A DNA stretch of 64,000 bases from Tumebacillus_A lipolyticus (GCF_042682745.1 NZ_JBHUIO010000008.1:270977-334976), one strand, 5' to 3'. Numbered from the stretch's first letter, positions 54,488 to 62,754 are shown. Numbers and translations are program-made. Notes: a model not told the origin generated them from the sequence alone.

Positions 54488-55495
54488 CTACTTTTTGGTC
54501 AAGTCTCCGCCTTCAGACTCCTCATCGCTCAGGGTCGCAAAGGAGGTGCGCATCTCCGTGTCGGCCATCAGATTCTGCAGGTTCAGATAATCGACCGCTC
54601 CCAGCTTGCCGGTGCGCAGCGCTTCTGCCATCGCGCGCGGCACTTCCGACTCCGCTTCCACAACTTTTGCGCGCATCTCTTCGACGTACGCTTTCATCTC
54701 TTGCTCGCGAGCGACCGCCATCGCCCGGCGCTCTTCCGCTTTTGCCTGCGCGATGCGCTTGTCAGCTTCCGCCTGGTCGGTCTGCAACTCTGCCCCGATG
54801 TTTTTACCGACATCGACGTCTGCGATGTCGATCGAAAGAATTTCGAAGGCGGTGCCCGCATCCAGCCCTTTGGTCAGGACCGTTTGCGAGATCGCATCCG
54901 GATTTTCCAGCACTTGCTTGTGCGATTCGGCCGAACCGATCGTCGTGACAATCCCCTCGCCGACGCGGGCGAGAATCGTCTCTTCCCCTGCACCGCCGAC
55001 GAGACGGTCGATGTTAGCCCGCACGGTGACGCGAGCGCGAACTTTCACTTCGATACCATCTTTTGCGACTGCCGCTACGATCGGTGTTTCGATGACGCGC
55101 GGGTTGACAGACATCTGCACCGCTTCCAACACTTCACGACCTGCCAGATCGATCGCAGCCGCCCGTTCGAAGGCGAGGTTGATGTCGGCGCGCTCCGCTG
55201 CGATCAGCGCATTGACGACGCGGTCGACGTTCCCGCCCGCGAGATGGTGGCTTTCCAACTGGTTGGTGTTCAGGTTGAGACCCGCTTTATGCGCTTTGAT
55301 CAGCGGGTTGACGATGCGCGAGGGAACCACTCGGCGCAAGCGCATCCCGATCAGCGTAAAGATCGACACTCGCACTCCAGATGCCCATGCCGAGATGTAG
55401 AGCATCACCGGCACGAACGTAAAGATCACGGCCAGCAAGATCAGGCCGACTGCGACCAGAGCTAACAAGCCCACAAGCGTTGCATCCATAGTCAT
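54488..55495 (-). CDS. floA: Flotillin-like protein FloA (YqfA)
   Basis: 335 residues from the ATG at 55495, eight bases after GGAGGAG (an ATG two codons earlier is also possible). An N-terminal membrane helix (LVGLLALVAVGLILLAVIFT) is followed by the SPFH-like domain (ESHHLAGGNVDRVVNALIAA; ADVDVGKNIGAELQTDQAEA) and a short coiled coil. FloA organises membrane microdomains. It lies 16 bases downstream of nfeD, as in Bacillus yqeZ-yqfA. Confidence 0.95.
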   Translation of the reverse strand: MTMDATLVGLLALVAVGLILLAVIFTFVPVMLYISAWASGVRVSIFTLIGMRLRRVVPSRIVNPLIKAHKAGLNLNTNQLESHHLAGGNVDRVVNALIAAERADINLAFERAAAIDLAGREVLEAVQMSVNPRVIETPIVAAVAKDGIEVKVRARVTVRANIDRLVGGAGEETILARVGEGIVTTIGSAESHKQVLENPDAISQTVLTKGLDAGTAFEILSIDIADVDVGKNIGAELQTDQAEADKRIAQAKAEERRAMAVAREQEMKAYVEEMRAKVVEAESEVPRAMAEALRTGKLGAVDYLNLQNLMADTEMRTSFATLSDEESEGGDLTKK

Positions 55496-55510
55496 GAACA
55501 TTTCTCCTCC

Positions 55511-56875
55511 TTATTTCTCCTGTTCGCCCTGAACGGGAATCACGACGTTGCGCTCCCCCTGTTTCACCGGGCGCACGACGATGCGCGTTCCTTCGATCAG
55601 GACGATCTGCACTTCTGTCTCCACAGGCAGCCATGCGCCTTCGCTGACCACATCAAACCTCTGGCCTTGGAAGACGGCCGTCCCGGAGGGACGAAGCGGT
55701 GTGACGGTGCGCCCGACCTGATACATCATGTGTCGGTAGCTGCGGGTCGGCACATACCCGTCCGCCTTTTCCTGTCGCTCGGTGTGGATGATGTTTTTCC
55801 AGATGCCGAGATGTCCAAAATATTTGAAGAGCACTGCGCCAAGCACGACCGATAAAATGATTGCGAACAACATCGCCTTCAATCCGTAGGTGGTATCATG
55901 CGCTGCCAGCACCACCCCGGCTCCCAGCGAAATCACGCCAAGCGCACCGACGATGCCAAATCCGGCTACAAATATTTCGGCGATCATCAGCACTACGCCT
56001 GCCAAGAAGAGAATCACCGATTCCCATCCGGCAAAGCCGGCCGCCATATGGCCCCAGAAGTAGAGCGCCAAACTGCTCGCCCCGATCACGCCCGGCAAGA
56101 GCTTGCCTGGCACAACCATCTCCCATGTCAGACCCATCAAGCCGATGATCAACAACAGCGGAATCACCAACGGCTGCGTGACAAACCGTCCGAGTTTCTC
56201 CGAAAGGGTCGGCTCGTAGATTTGGATCTCAGCGCCAGCATAGCCGTACTGCTGCAAAGCCGCTTTCAGATCCGGAAAAATGCCATCTGCCAGCTTGTAC
56301 TTCACCGCTTGCTCGGCGGAGAGGGAGACCAGCTCCCCTTTTTCTTTCAGCCCATCGATCACCACATTGCGATCGACCATTCCTGCGACGATGTTCGTGT
56401 CGCGCTTGGTGTGCTCGGCGGCGGCGACCATCTCTGCTCGCCAGAATGCGACCACCTTCGGGTCGGCCACCTCTCCGTCCGCCTGTCGCACTTCTGCCGC
56501 GCCGATCGTCGAGCCTGGTGCCATCGCAAGGTGCGGTGCGTTCAAGGCGATATACGAGCCCGCCGAGATCGCTTTGCTGCGGATGTAGGCGATCACCGGC
56601 ACATCTGCGCCGCGAACCAGCTCGCCGATCTCCATCGCGGCATCAACACGCCCGCCGAGCGTGTTGATATCGAGCACGATCGCCTTCGCGTCCTGCTCTG
56701 CTGCCATCGTAAACGCACGGCGCAGCGATGTGGTCAAGCCGGTCTCGATCTCATTTTCCACCGGGATCACAAAAACGCTTCCGCCACCGACCGCTTGGGC
56801 AGGTGTCGGAGTCAACCCCGAAAAGGAGGCGATCATCAGCAAACAGACGATGATACCAAGGAGAAATCGCTTCAC
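55511..56875 (-). CDS. yqeZ: NfeD/YqeZ: ClpP-class membrane serine protease
   Basis: 454 residues starting at GTG at 56875, after AAAGGAGGCGC. A signal peptide (KRFLLGIIVCLLMIASFSGL) precedes a ClpP-like protease domain (IVLDINTLGGRVDAAMEIGE; SKAISAGSYIALNAPHLAMA with the catalytic Ser; MVDRNVVIDG), then about six membrane helices, and a C-terminal OB-fold (LRPSGTAVFQGQRFDVVSEG). It cleaves or assists stomatin-like partners; floA follows directly. Confidence 0.93.
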   Translation of the reverse strand: MKRFLLGIIVCLLMIASFSGLTPTPAQAVGGGSVFVIPVENEIETGLTTSLRRAFTMAAEQDAKAIVLDINTLGGRVDAAMEIGELVRGADVPVIAYIRSKAISAGSYIALNAPHLAMAPGSTIGAAEVRQADGEVADPKVVAFWRAEMVAAAEHTKRDTNIVAGMVDRNVVIDGLKEKGELVSLSAEQAVKYKLADGIFPDLKAALQQYGYAGAEIQIYEPTLSEKLGRFVTQPLVIPLLLIIGLMGLTWEMVVPGKLLPGVIGASSLALYFWGHMAAGFAGWESVILFLAGVVLMIAEIFVAGFGIVGALGVISLGAGVVLAAHDTTYGLKAMLFAIILSVVLGAVLFKYFGHLGIWKNIIHTERQEKADGYVPTRSYRHMMYQVGRTVTPLRPSGTAVFQGQRFDVVSEGAWLPVETEVQIVLIEGTRIVVRPVKQGERNVVIPVQGEQEK

Positions 56876-56950
56876 ATTTGCGCCTCCTTTCTTTTGCCTA
56901 TTCTTACTCTTTTCTACGGATGAACACGATAAAGGTTGCACCTACACACA

Positions 56951-56986
56951 AAAAGCCATGTACCGAACGTTCGGCACATGGCTTTT
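56951..56986 (-). terminator. Terminator of rpsU-yqeY
   Basis: 11-bp stem AAAAGCCATGT / ACATGGCTTTT, 12 bases past the yqeY stop; T tract on the minus strand. Confidence 0.85.
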
Positions 56987-56997
56987 GCATGCAATCA

Positions 56998-57441
56998 TTA
57001 TTGAAGCTCTTGTTGCACCACTTGGTTGACGAGCTTGCCGTCGGCACGCCCTTTCACCTTTGGCATGAGCGCGGACATCACTTTTCCCATGTCCTTTTTT
57101 CCCGCAGCGCCAGTTTCGGCGATAGTTTCCTTGACGATAGCACGGACCTCTTCTTCCGACATCTGAGTCGGAAGGTAATCCATCAGGACCGGAATCTCCC
57201 GGTTCACTTCATCAACTAAATCCTGGCGGCCTGCAGATTCAAATGCTTGGAGGGAATCACGACGCTGTTTGAGTTCGCGATTCAATACGGCGATCACTTC
57301 ATCGTCTGAAAGCGTCGTTTTACTATCGATCTCAGCGTTCTTGATAGCCGTCCGAACCATGCGAATAACCGACAAGCGGACTTTGTCTTTATCCTTCATC
57401 GCTTGTTTCATATCTTCGTTAAGGCGTTCGGTTAGACTCAT
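56998..57441 (-). CDS. yqeY: YqeY/GatB-related protein
   Basis: 147 residues, all helical. It starts SLTERLNEDMKQAMKDKDKV and ends MGKVMSALMPKVKGRADGKL, the YqeY family pattern related to the C-terminal tRNA-binding domain of GatB. It lies 15 bases behind rpsU. Function not firmly known. Confidence 0.93.
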   Translation of the reverse strand: MSLTERLNEDMKQAMKDKDKVRLSVIRMVRTAIKNAEIDSKTTLSDDEVIAVLNRELKQRRDSLQAFESAGRQDLVDEVNREIPVLMDYLPTQMSEEEVRAIVKETIAETGAAGKKDMGKVMSALMPKVKGRADGKLVNQVVQQELQ

Positions 57442-57456
57442 GGTAAAACTGCCTCC

Positions 57457-57633
57457 TTAGTATTTCTTCTTCTTACGAGCAGCTTCGGATTTTTTCTTAC
57501 GGGCGACGCTGGGCTTTTCGTAATGTTTGCGCTTCTTGACTTCCGCGAGGATACCATCCTTTGCGGTAGCACGCTTAAATCTACGAAGTGCGCTATCCAA
57601 AGATTCGTTCTTGCGAACCTTGACTTCTGACAC
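57457..57633 (-). CDS. rpsU: 30S ribosomal protein S21
   Basis: 58 residues from the GTG at 57633, with GGGAGGGA upstream; the frame is open further but only this start gives the family N-terminus (SEVKVRKNESLDSALRRFKR). The tail is very basic. First gene of the rpsU-yqeY transcript, behind a near-perfect promoter. Confidence 0.95.
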   Translation of the reverse strand: MSEVKVRKNESLDSALRRFKRATAKDGILAEVKKRKHYEKPSVARKKKSEAARKKKKY

Positions 57634-57664
57634 CTTGATTTCCCTCCCTCCGCCAAGCAACTAC

Positions 57665-57685
57665 ATACCGAATGCATCATTCGGT
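57665..57685 (-). promoter_or_regulatory. Hairpin in the rpsU leader
   Basis: TACCGAATG / CATTCGGTA-type stem with a 3-base loop in the untranslated leader between the rpsU promoter and its start. Possibly a leader element for ribosomal autoregulation. Confidence 0.4.
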
Positions 57686-57719
57686 AGACCAGAGAGCAGA
57701 CAATAGTCCGTCAAAAAAC

Positions 57720-57749
57720 ATTATAGTATAGCCCTAAAAACAATGTCAA
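57720..57749 (-). promoter_or_regulatory. SigA-type promoter of rpsU-yqeY
   Basis: Perfect -35 TTGACA and perfect -10 TATAAT with an 18-base spacer, about 87 bases upstream of the GTG start. Confidence 0.85.
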
Positions 57750-57878
57750 CCGATGGGCTACCTCAATGCCCAACAATTATAGAGCATCCACTTCGAAAAG
57801 TAAACAATCGGCCCCATACTGTCATTCTCTTGCTAAATTCTAAACAGCGAAGAAGAAAGACTCTTGTACCTGCTGTCT

Positions 57879-59090
57879 TCAGCCTCTGCTTCTCACTTCG
57901 AAGACTGCGAACTTCAGATAGTTGTTCTCCTCCATCCCCTGCAATTTCGGATGGTCACGACCGGCCGAGCGAAACTCGACGAGGCGCAAAATTTTTCTCG
58001 CGTCGACCGCCGCTTCGGCGATCGTCTCCAAAAAGAGATCGGGGTGCATGTGATACGAGCAGGAAGCGGTGATCAAAAAGCCGCGCTCCTTGACCAATTT
58101 CATCCCCCGCAGGTTGATTTCCTTGTATCCTCTGATCGCCCCTGGGACCGCCTGGCGCGATTTTGCAAATGCGGGTGGGTCGAGGATCACCGCATCCCAC
58201 TTTCTGCCCTCTCGCTCCCACACGCGCAGCTGTTCGAACGCATCGGCGACCACAAACTCAAAGTCTGCTTCCTCTTCCAGCCCGTTGATCTCCACGTTGC
58301 GAATCGCCGTGTCGATCGCATGCTCCGAAATATCCAGACAGGTGATCTGCTTTGCGCCAAATGCGGCTGCGTGCACGGTGAACGATCCGGTATGGGAGAA
58401 GCATTCGAGCACCGAAGAGCCCGGTTGACCGTCGACGCCCGTCTTCACATAGTCTTTGATCGCAGCTCTGTTTTCCTGCTGGTCAAAAAAGTAGCCCGTC
58501 TTCTGGCCTCCGACCACGTCGACGATCATCTTCAGGCCGTTCTCCTGAATGACGATCTGCTCTTCCAGCTCACCGTGAAGAAGCCCTGTCGTCTGCTCCA
58601 GACCTTCCAGCTCACGAACGCCAACATCGCTGCGCTCATAGATCGCTTTTGGCTGGATCACAGCGAGCAGCGCTCGCACGATCTCCTGTTTTCTGATCTC
58701 CATGCCGAGCGATAAGACCTGGAGGACGAGCGTATCGCCAAACTTATCCACGATCAGGCCGGGCAAAAAGTCTGCCTCGCCGTAGATCAGGCGGCAACCG
58801 TTCACGTCGGAGAGCATGCGCTGGCGATAGTCCCACGCCTCTTGAATGCGCCGCACAAAAAAGCTCTCGTCGATCTCCTCCGCCTGTTTGTAGGTCATCA
58901 CACGAACTCTGATCTGCGAGCGCGAATTGTAATAGCCTTTTGCTAAAAACATGCCGTTATGCGCATGAACGGAGACGATCTCACCCGGTTGCGGGTCGCC
59001 TTCCATACGTTCAATCTCCCCAGCAAAAATCCAAGGGTGACCTTGTTCCAAGCGCTTTTTGCGCTTTTTGTTCAGATACACGCTTGCCAT
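57879..59090 (-). CDS. RlmI-like class I rRNA methyltransferase
   Basis: 403 residues. An N-terminal PUA domain (SVYLNKKRKKRLEQGHPWIF) is followed by an EEHEE-type region and a SAM methyltransferase domain: GYFFDQQENRAAI, VLECFSHTGSFTVHAAAFGA (motif I), LDISEHAIDTA, VVADAFEQLR and ILDPPAFAKSR (motif IV), then TASCSYHM with the Cys typical of 23S rRNA m5C1962 methyltransferases. Probable target is 23S rRNA cytosine. Confidence 0.9.
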   Translation of the reverse strand: MASVYLNKKRKKRLEQGHPWIFAGEIERMEGDPQPGEIVSVHAHNGMFLAKGYYNSRSQIRVRVMTYKQAEEIDESFFVRRIQEAWDYRQRMLSDVNGCRLIYGEADFLPGLIVDKFGDTLVLQVLSLGMEIRKQEIVRALLAVIQPKAIYERSDVGVRELEGLEQTTGLLHGELEEQIVIQENGLKMIVDVVGGQKTGYFFDQQENRAAIKDYVKTGVDGQPGSSVLECFSHTGSFTVHAAAFGAKQITCLDISEHAIDTAIRNVEINGLEEEADFEFVVADAFEQLRVWEREGRKWDAVILDPPAFAKSRQAVPGAIRGYKEINLRGMKLVKERGFLITASCSYHMHPDLFLETIAEAAVDARKILRLVEFRSAGRDHPKLQGMEENNYLKFAVFEVRSRG

Positions 59091-59169
59091 CGTGACAGAT
59101 CTCCTTTTTCTACATACAAGTCTGTGGACGAGTCTGCATATGCATTATTAATATCGAAAGCGCCTGGAG

Positions 59170-60114
59170 GTGGTTCAACTGTTTTGGAAGTCCTTCTTGC
59201 TGCTTGCGCTCGGGCTCTCCGGCTTTCTAGCTGGAATGTGGATCATGCGCACCGGGATGGAGCGCATGGCGCTCGACCGCCTTCCTGACCTGATCGGACG
59301 CTTCGTCAAGACGCCGACGCGCGGTCTGGTCACCGGAACGGTGCTGACCGCGCTGATCCACTCAAGCGCCGGTGTCAGCATCATCTCCATCGGCCTCGTC
59401 TCAGCCGGCGTGATGACCTTTGCCGACTCGCTCGGCGTGATCTTAGGCACCAACATCGGCACGACGATCACCACGCAGATGCTCTCTTTTGACCTCGACG
59501 CGCTGATCCTTCCCTCGTTGGTCCTCGGCGTGTTGCTGTCTCTGCTGTTGCGCGGCAAATATAAGTACATCGGGCTCGCTGTGCTCGGCTTTGCCGCGAT
59601 CTTTCTCGCGCTGGAGCTGATCGAACGCGCCCTGCAACCGCTCAGCCAAACCGATTGGTTCAAGAGCTTCCTGTCCGAGTCTGCTCAGCATCCGCTGCTC
59701 GGCGTGCTCGCTGGCTGCCTGCTGACGGCGATCATCACTTCGTCGACCGCGACGACGATGCTGACGATCGTCTTGGCCGGCCAGGGGCTGATCGGCTTGG
59801 AAGGCGCGATCGCAATCGTGTTGGGCAACAACATCGGCACCTGCGTGACCTCTGTGATCGCCGCGATCGGACAACCGCTCAATGCGAAGCGCGTCGCGCT
59901 CGCTCACGTCATCCTCAACGTGTTTGGCGTGGTGCTGTTCCTGCCGTTCCTAACCGGGTTTGCAGATCTGTGCCGGCTGTTCAGCGACAACATCTCGGTT
60001 CAGGTGGCGACCTCACATCTGCTGTTCAATCTGATCTCTTCGCTCGCCGTCTGGCCGTTCACCAAGTGGTATGCGAGCCTCGTCATCTGGCTGATGCCGG
60101 AGCCGGTCAAATGA
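59170..60114 (+). CDS. Na/Pi-cotransporter-like membrane protein
   Basis: 314 residues as drawn from the GTG at 59170. The best ribosome-binding site GGAGG (59166-59170) overlaps that codon, so translation may really begin at the CTG at 59179. Two inverted repeats carry the family motifs TALIHSSAGVSIISIGLVSA and TAIITSSTATTMLTIVLAGQ (QSSSA-like), and LGTNIGTTIT / LGNNIGTCVT. About eight membrane helices. Related to NptA/YjbB-type phosphate exporters or importers. No PhoU-like domain is attached. Confidence 0.88.
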   Translation: MVQLFWKSFLLLALGLSGFLAGMWIMRTGMERMALDRLPDLIGRFVKTPTRGLVTGTVLTALIHSSAGVSIISIGLVSAGVMTFADSLGVILGTNIGTTITTQMLSFDLDALILPSLVLGVLLSLLLRGKYKYIGLAVLGFAAIFLALELIERALQPLSQTDWFKSFLSESAQHPLLGVLAGCLLTAIITSSTATTMLTIVLAGQGLIGLEGAIAIVLGNNIGTCVTSVIAAIGQPLNAKRVALAHVILNVFGVVLFLPFLTGFADLCRLFSDNISVQVATSHLLFNLISSLAVWPFTKWYASLVIWLMPEPVK

Positions 60115-60168
60115 TCGCCCGGCTCGGAAAGCAAAACGTTTTGCGCGCATCTCCTGTCGAGAACGGAA

Positions 60169-60927
60169 CTAGTAGCTCGAAGCGGATGTTTTCCCTTCGG
60201 CGATCGACACGCCCGCCGAGCAGCCGATGCGGTTCGCACCCGCTGTGATCACATGTACTGCGTCCTCAAGCGAACGGACGCCGCCAGACGCTTTTACGCC
60301 AACGTTCGGCCCGACCGACGCACGCATCAGCGCGATATCTTCTGGCGTCGCACCCCCGGTGGAAAAGCCGGTCGATGTTTTGACAAAATCGGCTCCTGCC
60401 GCCGCCGACAGCAAGCAGGCGATCGCCTTCTCCAAATCGGTGAGCAGCGCAGTTTCGATGATGACCTTGACGAGCGCACGCTCTCCGACCGCGTCGACAA
60501 CCGCTCTGATGTCCTCATAGACCGCCTTGAGCTGACCTGCTTTGAGCAGGCCGACCGGAATGACCATGTCCACCTCGTGCGCCCCTTTTTCGACCGCATC
60601 GTGCGCTTCAAACGCCTTGACCTCCGACGTGTTGGCACCGAGCGGGAACCCGATGACCGTGCAGACTTTCACTCTGCTTCCGGCAAGTTTTTCTGCCGCG
60701 CGCGCCACGTAGACCGGGTTCACGCAAACGGAGAAGAAATTATATGTTTTTGCCTCACTGCAAAGCTGGTCGATCGCCTCTGGCGATGCGTCCGCCTTGA
60801 GCAGCGTGTGGTCGATGATAGCGGTCACCTCTTCGAGTGGCACTGGGGTATAGTTCCCTTCCTCCATATGTACAGAACCGATCGCAGCTTCAACTGCCGC
60901 TTTCGCTTGCGAAATGATCTCAAGCAT
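60169..60927 (-). CDS. deoC: Deoxyribose-phosphate aldolase
   Basis: 252 residues. TIM-barrel aldolase with EVDMVIPVGLLKAG, the Schiff-base Lys in DFVKTSTGFSTGG, and VGVKASGGVRSLEDAV. It splits 2-deoxyribose-5-phosphate into acetaldehyde and glyceraldehyde-3-phosphate in deoxynucleoside catabolism. A 25-residue N-terminal extension precedes the usual start (TAIIDHTLLKADA). TATAAT lies on the minus strand at 60961-60966, upstream of the start. Confidence 0.95.
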   Translation of the reverse strand: MLEIISQAKAAVEAAIGSVHMEEGNYTPVPLEEVTAIIDHTLLKADASPEAIDQLCSEAKTYNFFSVCVNPVYVARAAEKLAGSRVKVCTVIGFPLGANTSEVKAFEAHDAVEKGAHEVDMVIPVGLLKAGQLKAVYEDIRAVVDAVGERALVKVIIETALLTDLEKAIACLLSAAAGADFVKTSTGFSTGGATPEDIALMRASVGPNVGVKASGGVRSLEDAVHVITAGANRIGCSAGVSIAEGKTSASSY

Positions 60928-61042
60928 TGTTTTTCCTCCTCTGGCAAATCTGTGACCGTTATTATATCATTTCCAAGTTGCTCCCGTCCTATCGAAAACA
61001 AAATGAATCGGTTCTCTCTTCTGCGCAGGGTCGATTCGGTTC

Positions 61043-61076
61043 AAAAAAAGACCCGATTCCAAAAGGAACCGAGTCT
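61043..61076 (-). terminator. Terminator behind the truncated 5S copy
   Basis: 12-bp stem AGACTCGGTTCC / GGAATCGGGTCT (with G-T pairs), tetraloop, then seven T on the minus strand. Confidence 0.85.
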
Positions 61077-61085
61077 TTTCATGCT

Positions 61086-61132
61086 GCCTAGCGGCGACCT
61101 ACTCTCCCAGGACCCTGCGGTCCAAGTACCAT
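61086..61132 (-). pseudogene. Truncated 5S rRNA (3' 47 bases only)
   Basis: Identical over 47 bases to the 3' part of the intact 5S at 61247-61365, then diverges abruptly into unrelated sequence. It keeps its own downstream terminator. Confidence 0.9.
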
Positions 61133-61211
61133 ACCTTCGCTTTCGCTCCGGTGGTTCTCCGCTCCGCTTCGAACGCGGCACCTCTTCTATTCCCTTTTCA
61201 CATACAAAAAG

Positions 61212-61240
61212 AAAAAGACCCGATCTCTCAGATCGGGTCT
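61212..61240 (-). terminator. Terminator of the tRNA-5S operon
   Basis: Perfect 11-bp stem AGACCCGATCT / AGATCGGGTCT with a 3-base loop, followed by T on the minus strand; seven bases beyond the 5S 3' end. Confidence 0.9.
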
Positions 61241-61246
61241 CATCAC

Positions 61247-61365
61247 GCCTAGCGGCGACCTACTCTCCCAGGACCCTGCGGTCCAAGTACCATTGGCTCT
61301 GCGGAGCTTAACTTCTGTGTTCGGGATGGGAACAGGTGTGACCTCCGCGACATTACCACTAGACT
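61247..61365 (-). rRNA. rrf: 5S ribosomal RNA
   Basis: About 119 bases. On the minus strand it reads CGCGGAGGTCACACCTGTTC, then CCATCCCGAACACAGAAGTT, AAGCTCCGC and GGGAGAGTAGGTCGCCGC, the standard bacterial 5S pattern. It lies behind twelve tRNA genes rather than behind 23S, with its own terminator. Ends are approximate. Confidence 0.95.
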
Positions 61366-61388
61366 ATGGGGATGTAAATTGTAAGAAA

Positions 61389-61465
61389 TGGTGGGCCCAA
61401 GAAGATTCGAACTTCCGACCTCACGATTATCAGTCGTGCGCTCTAGCCAACTGAGCTATGGGCCC
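61389..61465 (-). tRNA. tRNA-Ile (GAU anticodon)
   Basis: 77 bases with encoded CCA; anticodon loop CTGATAA. Last tRNA before the 5S. Confidence 0.96.
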
Positions 61466-61468
61466 TTA

Positions 61469-61543
61469 TGGAGCGGAAGACGGGATTCGAACCCGCGACC
61501 CTCGCCTTGGCAAGGCGATGCTCTACCCCTGAGCCACTTCCGC
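61469..61543 (-). tRNA. tRNA-Gly (GCC anticodon)
   Basis: 75 bases with encoded CCA; anticodon loop TTGCCAA. Confidence 0.96.
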
Positions 61544-61558
61544 GTACAGGATGTACCG

Positions 61559-61660
61559 CGTCCAACGTTGCGACAGGACGTCGCGTTCTTAGTTGGACTT
61601 CCTCTTCGCATTGCACAGCATCCAACGCTACGCCAAAATGTCGCGCCCTTAGTTGGACTA
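61559..61660. repeat. Two imperfect copies of a hairpin element inside the tRNA operon
   Basis: Copies begin at 61561 and 61621, exactly 60 bases apart. Each has TCCAAC and GTTGGA at its ends and an inner GTCGCG-containing part; the first copy can also form GCGAC / GTCGC inside. They fill most of the unusually long gap between tRNA-Gly and tRNA-Phe. Confidence 0.7.
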
Positions 61661-61685
61661 CCTTCAAAAAGGTACTTGAAACAAA

Positions 61686-61761
<76 letters not shown>

Positions 61762-61775
61762 TTGCAGTTTGAAAA

Positions 61776-61852
61776 TGGCGGAGCTGACGGGATTCGAACC
61801 CGCGGTCTCCTGCGTGACAGGCAGGCATGTTAGGCCTCTACACCACAGCTCC
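61776..61852 (-). tRNA. tRNA-Asp (GUC anticodon)
   Basis: 77 bases with encoded CCA; anticodon loop CTGTCAC. Confidence 0.96.
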
Positions 61853-61856
61853 AGGT

Positions 61857-61932
61857 TGGTTGCGGGGACAGGACTCGAACCTGCGACCTTCGGGTTATGA
61901 GCCCGACGAGCTGCCAACTGCTCCACCCCGCG
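61857..61932 (-). tRNA. Initiator tRNA-fMet (CAU anticodon)
   Basis: 76 bases with encoded CCA. C1 cannot pair with A72, and the anticodon stem has the three G-C pairs GGG/CCC, both initiator hallmarks. Confidence 0.95.
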
Positions 61933-61951
61933 ACAATATTAGGTTAAAGAA

Positions 61952-62027
61952 TGGTGGAGGTTGACGGGATCGAACCGCCGACCCTCTGCTTGTAAGGCAG
62001 ATGCTCTCCCAGCTGAGCTAAACCTCC
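61952..62027 (-). tRNA. tRNA-Val (UAC anticodon)
   Basis: 76 bases with encoded CCA; anticodon loop CTTACAA. Confidence 0.96.
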
Positions 62028-62030
62028 AAA

Positions 62031-62107
62031 TGGTGACCCGTACGGGATTCGAACCCGTGAATGCCGCCTTGAAAGGGCGGTGAGTTAAGCCGCTTCTCCA
62101 ACGGGCC
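62031..62107 (-). tRNA. tRNA-Glu (UUC anticodon)
   Basis: 77 bases with encoded CCA; anticodon loop CTTTCAA; the acceptor stem has one G-T pair. Confidence 0.95.
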
Positions 62108-62112
62108 AAACA

Positions 62113-62188
62113 TGGTGCCTTCAACCGGAATCGAACCGATGACCTCATCCTTACCATGGATGCGCTCTACCTACTGAGCTATGAAGGC
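62113..62188 (-). tRNA. tRNA-Thr (GGU anticodon)
   Basis: 76 bases with encoded CCA; anticodon loop ATGGTAA. Confidence 0.95.
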
Positions 62189-62191
62189 GGG

Positions 62192-62268
62192 TGGTGCCAG
62201 AGGTGGGACTCGAACCCACAAAATCACGATTTTGAGTCGCGCACGTATGCCAATTCCATCACTCTGGC
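62192..62268 (-). tRNA. tRNA-Leu-like (CAA anticodon) with a short variable region
   Basis: 77 bases with encoded CCA; anticodon loop CTCAAAA. The D arm (GGAATTGGCATACG) is Leu-like, but the variable region is only about five bases (ATTTT) instead of the long arm of tRNA-Leu. Identity by anticodon; aminoacylation identity uncertain. Confidence 0.8.
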
Positions 62269-62271
62269 AAA

Positions 62272-62346
62272 TGGCTGGGGAGGAAGGGATCGAACCTTCG
62301 CATGACGGAGTCAAAGTCCGTTGCCTTACCGCTTGGCGACTCCCCA
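62272..62346 (-). tRNA. tRNA-Gln (UUG anticodon)
   Basis: 75 bases with encoded CCA; anticodon loop CTTTGAC. Confidence 0.95.
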
Positions 62347-62353
62347 TTGATTG

Positions 62354-62430
62354 TGGTAGCGGCGGAGGGACTTGAACCCCCGACCCACCGGGTATGAACC
62401 GATTGCTCTAGCCAACTGAGCTACGCCGCC
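62354..62430 (-). tRNA. Elongator tRNA-Met (CAU anticodon)
   Basis: 77 bases with encoded CCA; anticodon loop TTCATAC and a fully paired acceptor stem GGCGGCG, as in Bacillus elongator Met. Confidence 0.92.
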
Positions 62431-62433
62431 ACA

Positions 62434-62525
62434 TGGCGGAGAGAGGGGGATTCGAACCCCCGAGACGGTTTCCCGCCTACACGATTTCCAATCGTGCTCC
62501 TTCGACCGGACTCGGACATCTCTCC
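62434..62525 (-). tRNA. tRNA-Ser (GGA anticodon)
   Basis: 92 bases with encoded CCA and a long variable arm (GGCGGGAAACCGTC); anticodon loop TTGGAAA. First tRNA of the operon. Confidence 0.96.
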
Positions 62526-62582
62526 ATCAATGATTCTTATGATTGCTCGTCATCCACATCAGTTCTCGTGGCGACAGGACTT

Positions 62583-62611
62583 ATCTTAACACATCAACAC
62601 TCTGGAATCAA
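62583..62611 (-). promoter_or_regulatory. SigA-type promoter of the tRNA-5S operon
   Basis: -35 TTGATT and -10 TAAGAT with a 17-base spacer, about 58 bases upstream of tRNA-Ser. It lies in a 266-base gap that holds no gene. Confidence 0.7.
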
Positions 62612-62754
62612 TCAGTTTCTTTCCTGTTCAGCAAACAAAATCGACCATTTTCGACATTATGTAAAAACCTTGTCCCCTTTGATCTCGTTTCCTCAGTTTT
62701 TCACATTCTATCACTTTCATTTGCCAGCTTTTCAGGCGGAGCGCAGAGACGAAC

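Noticed and set aside
59170..59178. GTG at 59170 as a certain start of the Na/Pi-like gene
   Set aside because: The ribosome-binding site GGAGG overlaps it; CTG at 59179 fits spacing better, so the exact start is left open.
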